From: an uncultured Candidatus Actinomarina sp.
Lineage (GTDB): Bacteria; Actinomycetota; Acidimicrobiia; Actinomarinales; Actinomarinaceae
Assembly (NCBI GenBank): GCA_902604835.1
Contig: CACKZW010000011.1
Location: 1-32,196 of the forward strand
Reading direction: 5' to 3'
Length of the DNA stretch: 32,196 bases
A model generated the notes under the pieces. That model worked only from the letters and a program-made list of their open reading frames with translations, made no database searches and was not told where the DNA came from. Every line of letters begins with the position of its first letter. The first letter of the stretch is position 1. The position numbers and the translations under genes are program-made. Shown here piece after piece: positions 1-7,405 of this stretch.

Positions 1-1
1 A

Positions 2-526
2 ACAAGAGTTACGCAGAGACTATTGACAGTTGTAAAAGCAAAACCAATACAAAAACCTACCTCCGAGCCAGTGGATAAAGTAAACACTTGGCCACATTTA
101 ATGCTTCCAGAATTTATTTCTTTAATGGCTATGACAGCTTTTCTTATTTTTATTAGTGCAATTTTGCAGGCCCCATTACTTGAGGAAGCAAATCCAAACA
201 TTACTCCAAACCCTGCAAAAGCACCTTGGTATTTCCTTGGTTTACAAGAATTGCTTTCATACTGGGATCCACAAATTGCGGGAGTTATGATTCCTCTAAT
301 TATTGGTGTTGTAGCATTTATGGCTATTCCATATATAGATAGAAATAAGGATAATAAACCCTCAAAAAGAAAATATGCAATTATGCTTTGGACATTTTTT
401 CTGGCAGGAGCGGGAACACTGAGCTTAATTGGTATATTATTTAGAGGCCCAGGTTGGAACTGGACATATCCATGGATTGATGGTGTTTGGTTTGATGACT
501 TACTTGACTGGGTCCATTTCGAATGA
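2..526 (+). CDS. cytochrome b C-terminal domain (subunit IV-like) of a menaquinol:cytochrome c reductase, left-truncated or at window edge
   Basis: Membrane quinol-oxidising subunit of a bc-type complex. The frame is open to the left edge, so this may be the end of a full-length cytochrome b. A TTG at 23 could alternatively start a split subunit IV of 167 residues. Counting from that TTG, three membrane segments are visible at about 32-54, 84-105 and 119-140. The Qo-site region reads TPNPAKAPWYFLGLQELL (61-78), which is the usual cytochrome b/subunit IV signature. The PEWY position is APWY (67-70), and GPGWNW (142-147) follows the last helix. No heme-ligating histidine pair is present, as expected because those lie in the N-terminal half. 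The stop overlaps the Rieske start (ATGA), so the genes are translationally coupled. Family assignment is secure; whether the protein is split or fused cannot be seen here. Confidence 0.88.
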   Translation, partial: TRVTQRLLTVVKAKPIQKPTSEPVDKVNTWPHLMLPEFISLMAMTAFLIFISAILQAPLLEEANPNITPNPAKAPWYFLGLQELLSYWDPQIAGVMIPLIIGVVAFMAIPYIDRNKDNKPSKRKYAIMLWTFFLAGAGTLSLIGILFRGPGWNWTYPWIDGVWFDDLLDWVHFE

Positions 527-1401
527 GCCTGGTACAACTTTCATTTATCGCAATTGCCTTTATCGGTTTATTTGGCGTTATTGGAATTATTGCAGTAGTA
601 ACTGGTAGAACGCCTAAAGCAGTAAATAAAAGGCTCAATTGGAAGAAAAATTTAGATAAGAGAGCACTAAAAGTAGATAAATCACAAACAAACTTTTTAG
701 CTCCTGACGAACCTGAAAATGAAGAGGAAAATTTATCCGAAGATATTGAAGAAAAAGATGATATTCAAACAGATGGATCAATAAAAGTAAAAGAAGAAAT
801 TATTTACGAAGAAATATCAGAAGAAGAAGCTGGAATGACTCGTAGACAATTCCTTGGAAAAGCTTTAGGAATTACATTCGGGGCTTTCGCTGGAATTCAA
901 TTAATATCCTGGCTAGGATTTTTCTATCCGAAAGTATCTGGAGGTTTTGGTTCTAAGATCGACGCAGGAAGAGTTCAAGATTTAAAAGACCAAATTTTTC
1001 AATCTGATGGATCTGTGATTCCAGCTTTCATCCCAGCTGCCAGAGCTTATGTATTACCATTCGAACAATCAGGCAACTCACAATTTTCTGATAGTGGAAC
1101 GGTTGCTGATGGTCTTGTTGCTGTTTATCAAAGGTGTGTACACCTTGGTTGCAGAGTTCCTTGGTGTAATACCTCTCAAGGGTTTGAATGTCCTTGTCAC
1201 GGGTCAAAATATAATATGGTTGGTGAGTATTATGCTGGACCGGCACCTCGTAATCTTGATAGATTTATAGTAAATGTAAACTCATCTGGAAAATTTATTA
1301 TTGATACCGGCTCTATCATAGAATCTCCGCGTGCTGCTGGAATGTCAGTTAAATATCCCCAAGGTATTTCATGTATTACTATTGCTGCACCTGAGGAATA
1401 A
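523..1401 (+). CDS. Rieske [2Fe-2S] subunit of the cytochrome bc complex
   Basis: Iron-sulfur subunit that takes the first electron from menaquinol at the Qo site and passes it to cytochrome c. The C-terminal cluster-binding fold has box 1 CVHLGC (205-210; ligands Cys205 and His207, disulfide Cys210) and box 2 CPCHGS (223-228; ligands Cys223 and His226, disulfide Cys225). There are two membrane segments: residues 4-27 at the N-terminus, and about 112-134 preceded by TRRQF (106-110), a Tat-like twin arginine. Between them lies a strongly acidic, probably disordered cytoplasmic linker (about 60-102, mostly Glu/Asp). At 292 aa it is longer than proteobacterial Rieske proteins and resembles the multi-helix Rieske proteins of Gram-positive bacteria. 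ATG at 523 overlaps the preceding stop, and the cytochrome c gene starts 2 bp downstream. Assignment is firm. Confidence 0.95.
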   Translation: MSLVQLSFIAIAFIGLFGVIGIIAVVTGRTPKAVNKRLNWKKNLDKRALKVDKSQTNFLAPDEPENEEENLSEDIEEKDDIQTDGSIKVKEEIIYEEISEEEAGMTRRQFLGKALGITFGAFAGIQLISWLGFFYPKVSGGFGSKIDAGRVQDLKDQIFQSDGSVIPAFIPAARAYVLPFEQSGNSQFSDSGTVADGLVAVYQRCVHLGCRVPWCNTSQGFECPCHGSKYNMVGEYYAGPAPRNLDRFIVNVNSSGKFIIDTGSIIESPRAAGMSVKYPQGISCITIAAPEE

Positions 1402-1403
1402 TA

Positions 1404-2828
1404 ATGAACAGTTCACTTTTCATAACACTTATAGCCCTAGCCGTGATTGGTGCAATTGCATATTTTTCTGCTGTTGGTTTTCGTGGCGCAGGAAAGATTA
1501 AAAAAGTACCAAGAAATCTTCAAAAATATTTACCTGATGATCAACTTGAGACAACTCACTTAGATAAAATTTTGTCAGTTGCTGTTGTATTAGCTTCTCT
1601 TTTAACAATTATGATTCCTTTATATTATTTAGGCGAACCAGCCAGACAAGAAAGCTTTGTAGAGGAATTTGATGATGTTTCTGTAGAAAGAGGTCATCAT
1701 TTATATGAAGAATTTGGGTGTGGTAACTGCCATGGTGTAGATGGAAGTGGTGGCGCTGCATCGTATGTTGAAAAAAGAAGTGGTGTAAGTGTTACATGGA
1801 CAGCCCCTGCTATTAACGATGTATTCTACAGATACGATGATGAGGAAGTTTTATATTGGCTTATCTACGGAAGAGCAAATTCTCCAATGCCAGCTTGGGG
1901 TCTTAAAGGTGGTGGACCTATGAACGACGGCCAATTAAGTGACTTGATTGAGTACTTACACTCCTTTCAAATTCCTCAAAATGAAGAATTGCTTGAAATT
2001 GAAGGAAATATAAATTCATCTTTATTAAGAATAGAAAATTCTGATTTACAAGTTGAAAGTGAAATAGCCAAACAAAATGAATTAATAAATGATATAGAAA
2101 TGGCACCAATTAGGTTACCAATCGCAATTGAAGCAGTTGAGATAGTCTCAGCATTGATTTCCAGACAAAGCGGTATTGATACTGACGAAGATGGATTGTA
2201 TGACAGTGTTGAAACCGACATCTCAGCATATAGTGAAACGATAACTGAAATGTTAGGAACACCAGTATTAAATCTTAATCCAGACGAGGAAGAATCTATT
2301 CCTGGAAGGAAAGATGCTTCTATAGTTAGAGGCTTCTTGTCTGAACTCGAAACAAAAGTTATTAATCTTGGAATACTTACTGATGGATATGACAAGTTTA
2401 TGGATGAAGCTGAAGTAGGTTTAGCATTTTTAGAAAATGCATACGAACTAAAGCTTTGGCTTATCGATTTCCAAGATATTGCAGATTCCACTTTTGACGG
2501 AGACTACGATAAAGCAACTAGAGCCGTAGGTATATTTAACGCCTATTGTGCAAGATGTCATACTGCAGGTTATTCTGCTGGTGCAGCTTACACCAAACAA
2601 ATTGGCTCCGGTGGCTTGGGACCTGCTTTAAGGGGTGGAAGAGTAAACATTCAATTTAAAGAGCGTGATGATTTTATTGATTTTATTGTCAATGGTTCCG
2701 TAAACGGTAAAGGGTACGGAGTGAATGGAGTTGGTGGTGGAAAAATGCCTGGTTTTGGTGCAGTGCTTCCACAGTCCGATATAGAATTAGTAATAGATTA
2801 TTTGAGAGGAATGACACCTGATGCGTGA
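1404..2828 (+). CDS. membrane-anchored cytochrome c subunit with two CxxCH heme c domains and a calcium-loop-like insert
   Basis: Probable cytochrome c1/QcrC-equivalent subunit taking electrons from the Rieske protein. Heme-binding motifs are CGNCH (106-110) and CARCH (382-386). Likely axial methionines are in SPMPAWG (Met162) and GKMPGFG (Met448). Two membrane helices precede the first domain (about 4-25 and 54-76), so the anchor is N-terminal. In actinobacterial QcrC as known, the anchor helix is C-terminal. The two heme domains are separated by about 190 residues lacking cytochrome signatures. This insert contains DTDEDGLYDSVE (259-270), an acidic loop like EF-hand or thrombospondin type 3 calcium sites. 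The gene is 2 bp after the Rieske gene, and its end overlaps the next start by 8 bp. The cytochrome identity is certain; the role as the bc complex c-subunit is inferred from operon position. Confidence 0.9.
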   Translation: MNSSLFITLIALAVIGAIAYFSAVGFRGAGKIKKVPRNLQKYLPDDQLETTHLDKILSVAVVLASLLTIMIPLYYLGEPARQESFVEEFDDVSVERGHHLYEEFGCGNCHGVDGSGGAASYVEKRSGVSVTWTAPAINDVFYRYDDEEVLYWLIYGRANSPMPAWGLKGGGPMNDGQLSDLIEYLHSFQIPQNEELLEIEGNINSSLLRIENSDLQVESEIAKQNELINDIEMAPIRLPIAIEAVEIVSALISRQSGIDTDEDGLYDSVETDISAYSETITEMLGTPVLNLNPDEEESIPGRKDASIVRGFLSELETKVINLGILTDGYDKFMDEAEVGLAFLENAYELKLWLIDFQDIADSTFDGDYDKATRAVGIFNAYCARCHTAGYSAGAAYTKQIGSGGLGPALRGGRVNIQFKERDDFIDFIVNGSVNGKGYGVNGVGGGKMPGFGAVLPQSDIELVIDYLRGMTPDA

Positions 2829-3189
2829 GATAATGAGGACACTTTTATCGTCCAACCTTACATTTACAGGAATAGTTTTATTTATATTCTTCATACTTTC
2901 TTTTTTTGGTTCAACCTTTGTTTTGAATGCAACAAATCTTGGTAGAAGGCTAGGATTTTTAGTTGTTGGTGCTGCTACTTTTGGTTGGCTAGTAATTAAT
3001 TCTTTCCTTTTTCTTCTTTATGCACCAAGAGGCCCTGCTCCTGCATCAATCGATGGTTTAAACGCGCTTGAGATCAGAATCATACCTCTTACATATTTTG
3101 CAGGTTCATTGATTCTATTCATCATGTTTATGCTTGCTTTAAGTAGGTATGAACAAGAAGAAAAAGAGTCAGAAGAAACAAATAGTTAA
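2821..3189 (+). CDS. small three-helix membrane protein, possible accessory subunit of the bc complex
   Basis: Unrecognised 122-residue protein. Three hydrophobic segments are visible at about 12-35, 43-67 and 91-111, followed by a charged tail ending EEKESEETNS. The ATG at 2821 lies inside the end of the cytochrome c gene (8 bp overlap). A second in-frame ATG at 2833 would also give a complete first helix and cannot be excluded. No catalytic or cofactor motif is present. Tight coupling to the Rieske and cytochrome c genes suggests a structural or assembly role in the same respiratory complex. That is inference from position only. Confidence 0.7.
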   Translation: MREIMRTLLSSNLTFTGIVLFIFFILSFFGSTFVLNATNLGRRLGFLVVGAATFGWLVINSFLFLLYAPRGPAPASIDGLNALEIRIIPLTYFAGSLILFIMFMLALSRYEQEEKESEETNS

Positions 3190-3200
3190 ACAAATCAACG

Positions 3201-3206
3201 TATAAC
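3201..3206 (+). promoter_or_regulatory. possible -10 box upstream of the SPFH gene
   Basis: TATAAC lies 23 nt before the ATG at 3230, in the short gap after the bc operon. A TAACAT at 3223-3228 is too close to the ATG to be its -10. No clear -35 box is seen. This is weak evidence for an independent promoter, and read-through from the bc operon is equally possible. Confidence 0.3.
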
Positions 3207-3229
3207 TTTATCAATAATAAACTAACATT

Positions 3230-4174
3230 ATGGAATTTATCTTTTCACTCGTAAGAAGCGTCATACTATTTGGTCTTTTAGTATTTGTAGCTTTCAGGAT
3301 ATTTAGAATTTTAAGGCCATTTGAAAAAGGCTTAATTGAAAGATTTGGTAAATATAATCGTGAAGCAACTTCAGGTTTAAATATAGTAATTCCTGGTATA
3401 GAAAGATTAATTGTTGTAGATATGCGTGAACAAGTTATAGATGTTCCACCACAAGAAGTAATCACTAAAGACAACGTTACAATTACAGTTGATGCTGTCA
3501 TTTATTACGAACCAACTGATCCAAAAAAATTAGTTTATAACGTAGGTGACTTTATAACTGCTGCAACAAAACTTGCACAAACCAATCTGAGAAATGTTAT
3601 TGGTGACCTAGAGCTTGATGCAGCACTTACTTCTCGAGAAACAATTAATACATCTTTAAAAATCATTCTTGATGAAGCAACTGATAAATGGGGTACAAGA
3701 GTTGTTCGTGTTGAGATTCAAAGAATTGACCCACCACAAGACGTTCAGGATGCAATGAATAAAGTCATGAAAGCTGAAAGAGATCGAAGAGCAGCTGTTA
3801 CCGAAGCTGAGGGTGAAAAGAGAGCAGCTATTTTGACTGCAGAAGGCGAAAGACAGTCCCAAATTTTAAGTGCTGAGGGTGAAGCAGAAGCACTAAAAGC
3901 AGTAGCTGATGCTCAAAAATATGAAAAAATTGCCATTGCTGATGGTGAATCAGAAGCTATACAAAAAGTTTTTGATGCTATTCACAAGGGTGATCCAACA
4001 AATGACTTGATTGCAATTAAATATCTTGAATCTCTCGAAAAAGTTGCAAACGGTAAAGCTACTAAAATTTTCTTACCTGCTGATCTTTCCGCAACTCTTG
4101 GAAGTATTGGTGCTGTTGCTGAATTATTTAAAGATGATGATTCAAAGGAATCAAAGAAATCTACTAAAAAATAA
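3230..4174 (+). CDS. SPFH/stomatin-like membrane protein (slipin family)
   Basis: Scaffold protein of the stomatin/prohibitin/flotillin superfamily, which forms oligomeric rings on the inner membrane and affects membrane organisation and proteolysis. A hydrophobic segment (about 8-27) precedes the SPFH domain. Its signatures include [14 protein letters not shown] (31-44), [16 protein letters not shown] (74-89) and [17 protein letters not shown], as in bacterial slipins. The region from about 182 to 235 is Ala/Glu-rich with recurring AEGE units and should be a long coiled coil. At 314 aa the length is normal for the family. No NfeD-type partner gene lies beside it, although that is common elsewhere. 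It follows the bc operon after a 40 bp gap holding a TATAAC box (3201-3206). Its end overlaps the convergent LysE gene by 24 bp. Confidence 0.92.
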   Translation: MEFIFSLVRSVILFGLLVFVAFRIFRILRPFEKGLIERFGKYNREATSGLNIVIPGIERLIVVDMREQVIDVPPQEVITKDNVTITVDAVIYYEPTDPKKLVYNVGDFITAATKLAQTNLRNVIGDLELDAALTSRETINTSLKIILDEATDKWGTRVVRVEIQRIDPPQDVQDAMNKVMKAERDRRAAVTEAEGEKRAAILTAEGERQSQILSAEGEAEALKAVADAQKYEKIAIADGESEAIQKVFDAIHKGDPTNDLIAIKYLESLEKVANGKATKIFLPADLSATLGSIGAVAELFKDDDSKESKKSTKK

Positions 4175-4756
4175 ATAAATACCAATCAGAATTAAACAAA
4201 AACCGCTTACTGCGTTGATTATTTTTTTTGTTTTTATTGAAGAATCTTGAAAAAAATAACTACTCATATATGCATAACTAATATCGGCAACCAGATTTAC
4301 AAATATCGTTATAGCTCCAAGAATAATAAGTTGTACAAAAACATTCTCATTTTCTGTAATGAATATGGGTAAGACAGAAAGATAAAATACCCACATTTTT
4401 GGGTTTATTAAGTTAAGCTGCATTCCTGCGTTAAAGGAGCCTGCATTAATATTCGTATCATCTATTTTTATTTCAGCTTTTATAGTGACAATTCCTTTGT
4501 ACACGATATAGATAATTCCAACAATGTAGATCATTGTTAAAATTTGTGGGATTAAATTAAAGATAAAAGTAACGACGCCCGCTGTAATTATTGTTATAAA
4601 GATTGCTCCTGTTGCTGCTCCTGTAGCCACCTCAAGTCCATTCTTTCTACTTTTTTGAACTGATTCATTTACAATTAAGGCAATTATTAATCCAGGACTA
4701 AATGCAACACTAACTTGTAGAATAATTAATTCGATTATTAAGTCACTTGCAACCAT
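4151..4756 (-). CDS. LysE/RhtB-family amino acid exporter
   Basis: Predicted inner-membrane exporter of amino acids or related metabolites. The 201-residue protein has about six hydrophobic helices. It carries the family landmarks: an N-terminal segment ending in FSPGL (residues 18-22), a Gly-rich second region ([14 protein letters not shown]), and LNLINPKMW, the conserved asparagine-proline of the fourth helix. Length is normal for the family. The ATG overlaps the stop of the nucleoside hydrolase by one base, so it is the last gene of the four-gene leftward unit beginning at 6556. Its last 24 bases are antisense to the end of the SPFH gene. The substrate cannot be read from the sequence. Confidence 0.88.
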   Translation of the reverse strand: MVASDLIIELIILQVSVAFSPGLIIALIVNESVQKSRKNGLEVATGAATGAIFITIITAGVVTFIFNLIPQILTMIYIVGIIYIVYKGIVTIKAEIKIDDTNINAGSFNAGMQLNLINPKMWVFYLSVLPIFITENENVFVQLIILGAITIFVNLVADISYAYMSSYFFQDSSIKTKKIINAVSGFCLILIGIYLFFSRFL

Positions 4757-5742
4757 TAAGCAAGGCTATTTTTTAAAAGACTATAAAACTTATCTCCATG
4801 ACATCTTTGTACGACTCTGATTTTTGGAGCCTCAGGTTCCAAATTCAGAAAATCAAGAATACAACCTCCTCTGGTCATTCCATCTCTAGTATCAACTCTT
4901 ACATTAACTTCAACGGATTCACTTATGATTTCATTATCTAAGTAAACAGACATTGCAAGGGGGTCTGGTAAATCATAACTGTCGCTTCCAAATATGTCTT
5001 TCATCATCTCTCTTAAAACAACTTGAATATCGTTGGTAAATTTTGAGAACTTTGTACCGATAGCATCTATTTCTTGGATTTTTTCTGTATCAATCATTGC
5101 ATCATAAAGTGAAGGGTCCCAGCCAATCACAGTTATAGGAATTCCTGAATTTAAAACAATATCTGCTGCTTCGGGGTCAACCCAAAAATTGTATTCAGCA
5201 AACTTTGTAATATTTCCTAAGGCATTTGAGCTTCCACCCATTATGTAGCAGTGCTTTATTTTCTCCAATTTTTCTTCATTGTTTTGTACTAAGCCAGCAA
5301 TATTTGTCAATGGGCCAAGTGTTACAATTTCAATTTCATCTTCCTCCTCAAGTACTTTCATATAAAAATCTTGAGCAGATAGAGTTTCGATATTATGATT
5401 TTTAGGTTTTATACCTATGTCACCTAATCCATCTATTCCATGAACGTTTTGGGCCGATGTAGAATCATTTCCATAACTAAGGGCAATAGCTGTAGATTCT
5501 TCAGAATTATAAACCTCTCTATAGTTTCTCTTCATTGGTTTATCTGCACCCTTAAATATTGGAACATCAACCTCACATAATTCATTTACATAACTTGTAT
5601 TGATTAGACCCTGATCAAGTGGAACATTTCCTGCAACAACAGTCACCCCTAGTATTTGATCTGAAGGCAAATTACGATATGCCATTAATAGTGCAACTGC
5701 ATCATCTGAGCCAGTATCTGCATCAATTATTAGTTTCATCAT
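4756..5742 (-). CDS. inosine-uridine-preferring type nucleoside hydrolase
   Basis: Hydrolyses the N-glycosidic bond of ribonucleosides to a free base and ribose, a salvage reaction. The N-terminal calcium-site motif is DADTGSDDAVAL (7-18). Its Asp7, Asp9, Asp13 and Asp14 match the DxDxxxDD ligands of the family. Other landmarks are VTLGPLTNIA and a YIMGGSSNALGN stretch followed by FWVDPEAADIVL. At 328 aa the length is typical. Two ATGs open the frame (MMKL) and either could be used. The start overlaps the preceding 93-residue gene by 4 bp, and the end overlaps the LysE gene by 1 bp. Base preference is not determinable from sequence alone. The adjacent exporter might remove a product, but that is speculation. 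Confidence 0.93.
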   Translation of the reverse strand: MMKLIIDADTGSDDAVALLMAYRNLPSDQILGVTVVAGNVPLDQGLINTSYVNELCEVDVPIFKGADKPMKRNYREVYNSEESTAIALSYGNDSTSAQNVHGIDGLGDIGIKPKNHNIETLSAQDFYMKVLEEEDEIEIVTLGPLTNIAGLVQNNEEKLEKIKHCYIMGGSSNALGNITKFAEYNFWVDPEAADIVLNSGIPITVIGWDPSLYDAMIDTEKIQEIDAIGTKFSKFTNDIQVVLREMMKDIFGSDSYDLPDPLAMSVYLDNEIISESVEVNVRVDTRDGMTRGGCILDFLNLEPEAPKIRVVQRCHGDKFYSLLKNSLA

Positions 5743-6020
5743 TTCTCTTTGACCTTTGTTATTTCTGGAACACCTTGTTTTAAAGCAACTTCACAATCTT
5801 TATACTCTGAAGCGATTTGATCGCTAATTATTAGAAGCATTTCTAAGACCTCTTCTTTTTTTCCTGTTTTAGAACCAAAAGAATTTGGAGCTGAGGAATA
5901 ACTTTTTTTTACATTTTCAAAAATTTCTAAAGCTTCTTTTTTATTTAAATTGCTATCTAAAGATTTTCCAGATACTGACTCAAAGCTTTTTCGCTGTCTT
6001 CTTGGTAAGTTAAACTTCAT
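5739..6020 (-). CDS. small protein of unknown function
   Basis: A 93-residue soluble, charged protein with no family I recognise. The N-terminus is basic (LPRRQRK at 5-11). The middle (about 28-75) is likely helical, including a leucine-rich stretch EEVLEMLLIISDQ. There are no membrane segments and no metal-binding pattern. It is translationally coupled to the nucleoside hydrolase (4 bp overlap) and sits 20 bp after the acetyltransferase. A TAAGAT box lies 10 nt before its ATG, so it may have its own start. Its coding nature is supported by the overlap and by the normal composition of the frame. Confidence 0.65.
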   Translation of the reverse strand: MKFNLPRRQRKSFESVSGKSLDSNLNKKEALEIFENVKKSYSSAPNSFGSKTGKKEEVLEMLLIISDQIASEYKDCEVALKQGVPEITKVKEK

Positions 6021-6040
6021 TAATATAAATATCTTACTAC

Positions 6041-6556
6041 TTAAAGAATCCTCTTTTGTAAGGAAACCTCATATTCATCATTATATTTTTTCGTATCAAT
6101 TTGAATAAATTGTAATTTTTCATGAAATTTTAGAGATGGTTCATTTTCAGTTGGTAGTAAATTGATTTCTGCGGTAAGATTTTCAACATCTACTTCTAGA
6201 CAGTGTTCTAACAAATGCTCGTAGAACATTGTCGCAAGCCCATTATTTCTGTAATCTACATCAATTGCAATCCTATCAATGTACATAAAATTGTTTATTC
6301 TATTTTTGAATTCATTAAAATTTTTGTGTTTTATTCTGTACATGAAAGATTTTGTTTTAGAAGTATCTTGGAAACTGATTAAAAAACCTACTATCTTTTC
6401 TTCGAAAGTAGCACATAGATTGAAATCTGAGTTTTGAACCAAATTATTGAATTCTTCAATAGATGTTGATCCTACTTCTGGAACATTATCTTGGTTTAAA
6501 TTAAAACAGTCATCAATATTTGTTTCATCAATTTTTGAAAATATGATGTTATCCAT
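6041..6556 (-). CDS. GNAT-family N-acetyltransferase
   Basis: Predicted acetyl-CoA-dependent N-acetyltransferase of 171 residues. Motif A is visible as YIDRIAIDVDYRNNGLA (92-108). RNNGLA (103-108) is the pyrophosphate-binding loop (R/QxxGxA) of the family. The acceptor substrate is not predictable. The reading frame continues upstream to an ATG at 6658, but that form would overlap the divergent amidinohydrolase gene by 58 bp. The extra 34 residues look like a translated promoter region. The ATG at 6556 is preceded by TGTATATT 7 nt away, which supports this start and a leaderless mRNA. It heads the leftward unit GNAT, unknown, nucleoside hydrolase, LysE. Confidence 0.8.
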   Translation of the reverse strand: MDNIIFSKIDETNIDDCFNLNQDNVPEVGSTSIEEFNNLVQNSDFNLCATFEEKIVGFLISFQDTSKTKSFMYRIKHKNFNEFKNRINNFMYIDRIAIDVDYRNNGLATMFYEHLLEHCLEVDVENLTAEINLLPTENEPSLKFHEKLQFIQIDTKKYNDEYEVSLQKRIL

Positions 6557-6563
6557 GTATGAA

Positions 6564-6569
6564 AATATA
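6564..6569 (-). promoter_or_regulatory. predicted -10 box, leaderless GNAT unit
   Basis: On the minus strand this reads TATATT, preceded by TG (extended -10 form), with 7 nt to the ATG at 6556. A transcript starting the usual 6-8 nt after the box would begin at the start codon. It lies in a 44 bp divergent spacer also holding the amidinohydrolase promoter. Confidence 0.55.
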
Positions 6570-6588
6570 CATTTAATGTATAAAAATG

Positions 6589-6594
6589 TAAAAT
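6589..6594 (+). promoter_or_regulatory. predicted -10 box, leaderless amidinohydrolase unit
   Basis: TAAAAT with exactly 6 nt to the ATG at 6601 and no Shine-Dalgarno-like purine run between. With a 17 bp spacer its -35 region (6566-6571) would lie on top of the opposing TATATT box. No -35 consensus is recognisable. Confidence 0.55.
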
Positions 6595-6600
6595 GTAAAC

Positions 6601-7401
6601 ATGCAAAACACTTCTGTTTTAATGAGTTCTCCAGAATATTTTCGAATTGAATATTCAATTAATCCTTGGATGATTGAGGGTGTAGAGATCAATTTAGAGT
6701 TAGCGAAAGATCAATGGGGAGGACTCAAATCTACTATAGAAAAATGTGGTGCTGAAGTAAATGTAATTCCTGGGAATACGGTTTATCCAGATCTCGTATT
6801 CACCGCTAATTCTGGAATAATAAAAGATAAATCTGTTCTTATATCTAATTTTAAATATCAAGAAAGACAGGGCGAGGAAGTTATCTATGAGAATTGGTTT
6901 CGCAAGAACGGGTATGATGTTGCTCGAATTCCATCTGAACATAAATTTGAAGGACGCGGCGATGCTTTTGTTTATGGGGAATACTTAATAGGCTCATATG
7001 GAATTAGAAGTGATAAAGAAGCGCTTTTGTTCATAGCTGATCATTTTCAATTGATTCCAAAAATTGCAAAGTTAGTTGATGAAAAATTCTATCACCTTGA
7101 TACCTGCTTCCAACAACTTCCTACAAAAAATAATGATGCTATTTTTTACCCTCCTGCATTTGAAGATCAATCCCTTTCTGAATTTTCCGATTTATTTAAT
7201 TTGATTCCAATCCATGAGGATGATGCGAATCAACTTGCATGCAATGCTGTAGTAATTAATGAATCAGTTATATTTCCCTCTGAAAACATTGAAATCATCG
7301 AAACTGTTGCACAATTAGGTTGTAATATTGAAATTTCAAATGTTTCAGAATTTATGAAATCTGGAGGAGCCTGTCAGTGTCTTGTGATTACATTACAATA
7401 A
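6601..7401 (+). CDS. DDAH/arginine deiminase-like amidinohydrolase
   Basis: Member of the guanidino-group-modifying superfamily (dimethylarginine dimethylaminohydrolase, arginine deiminase, amidinotransferase). It probably hydrolyses a guanidino compound to a ureido product such as citrulline. The N-terminal VLMSSPEYFRIEYSINPWM (6-24) is characteristic. The substrate-binding segment is FEGRGDAF (116-123). The catalytic residues appear to be His165 in YHLD and Cys260 in SGGACQCLVI, aligned with the GGxxRCM motif of deiminases. At 266 aa it matches DDAH rather than the longer arginine deiminases (about 400). No other arginine-pathway gene is nearby. The GTG of the next gene follows 4 bp downstream. 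The superfamily is sure; the exact substrate is not. Confidence 0.85.
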   Translation: MQNTSVLMSSPEYFRIEYSINPWMIEGVEINLELAKDQWGGLKSTIEKCGAEVNVIPGNTVYPDLVFTANSGIIKDKSVLISNFKYQERQGEEVIYENWFRKNGYDVARIPSEHKFEGRGDAFVYGEYLIGSYGIRSDKEALLFIADHFQLIPKIAKLVDEKFYHLDTCFQQLPTKNNDAIFYPPAFEDQSLSEFSDLFNLIPIHEDDANQLACNAVVINESVIFPSENIEIIETVAQLGCNIEISNVSEFMKSGGACQCLVITLQ

Positions 7402-7405
7402 ATTT

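Noticed and set aside
441..638. Antisense and alternate-frame open frames inside the respiratory, fatty acid and other genes
   Set aside because: They lie opposite or within genes with clear protein motifs, have unlikely composition and no homology-like features.
3223..3228. TAACAT just before the SPFH start as a -10 box
   Set aside because: Only one base separates it from the ATG, so a transcript starting from it would lack the start codon.
3770..3930. Repeated AEGE coding units as a DNA repeat
   Set aside because: These are the ordinary heptad-like coiled-coil repeats of SPFH proteins, with divergent codons.
6557..6658. Possible 34-residue N-terminal extension of the GNAT protein
   Set aside because: It would run through the promoter and start of the amidinohydrolase gene. 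The ATG at 6556 fits GNAT length and has its own -10 box.
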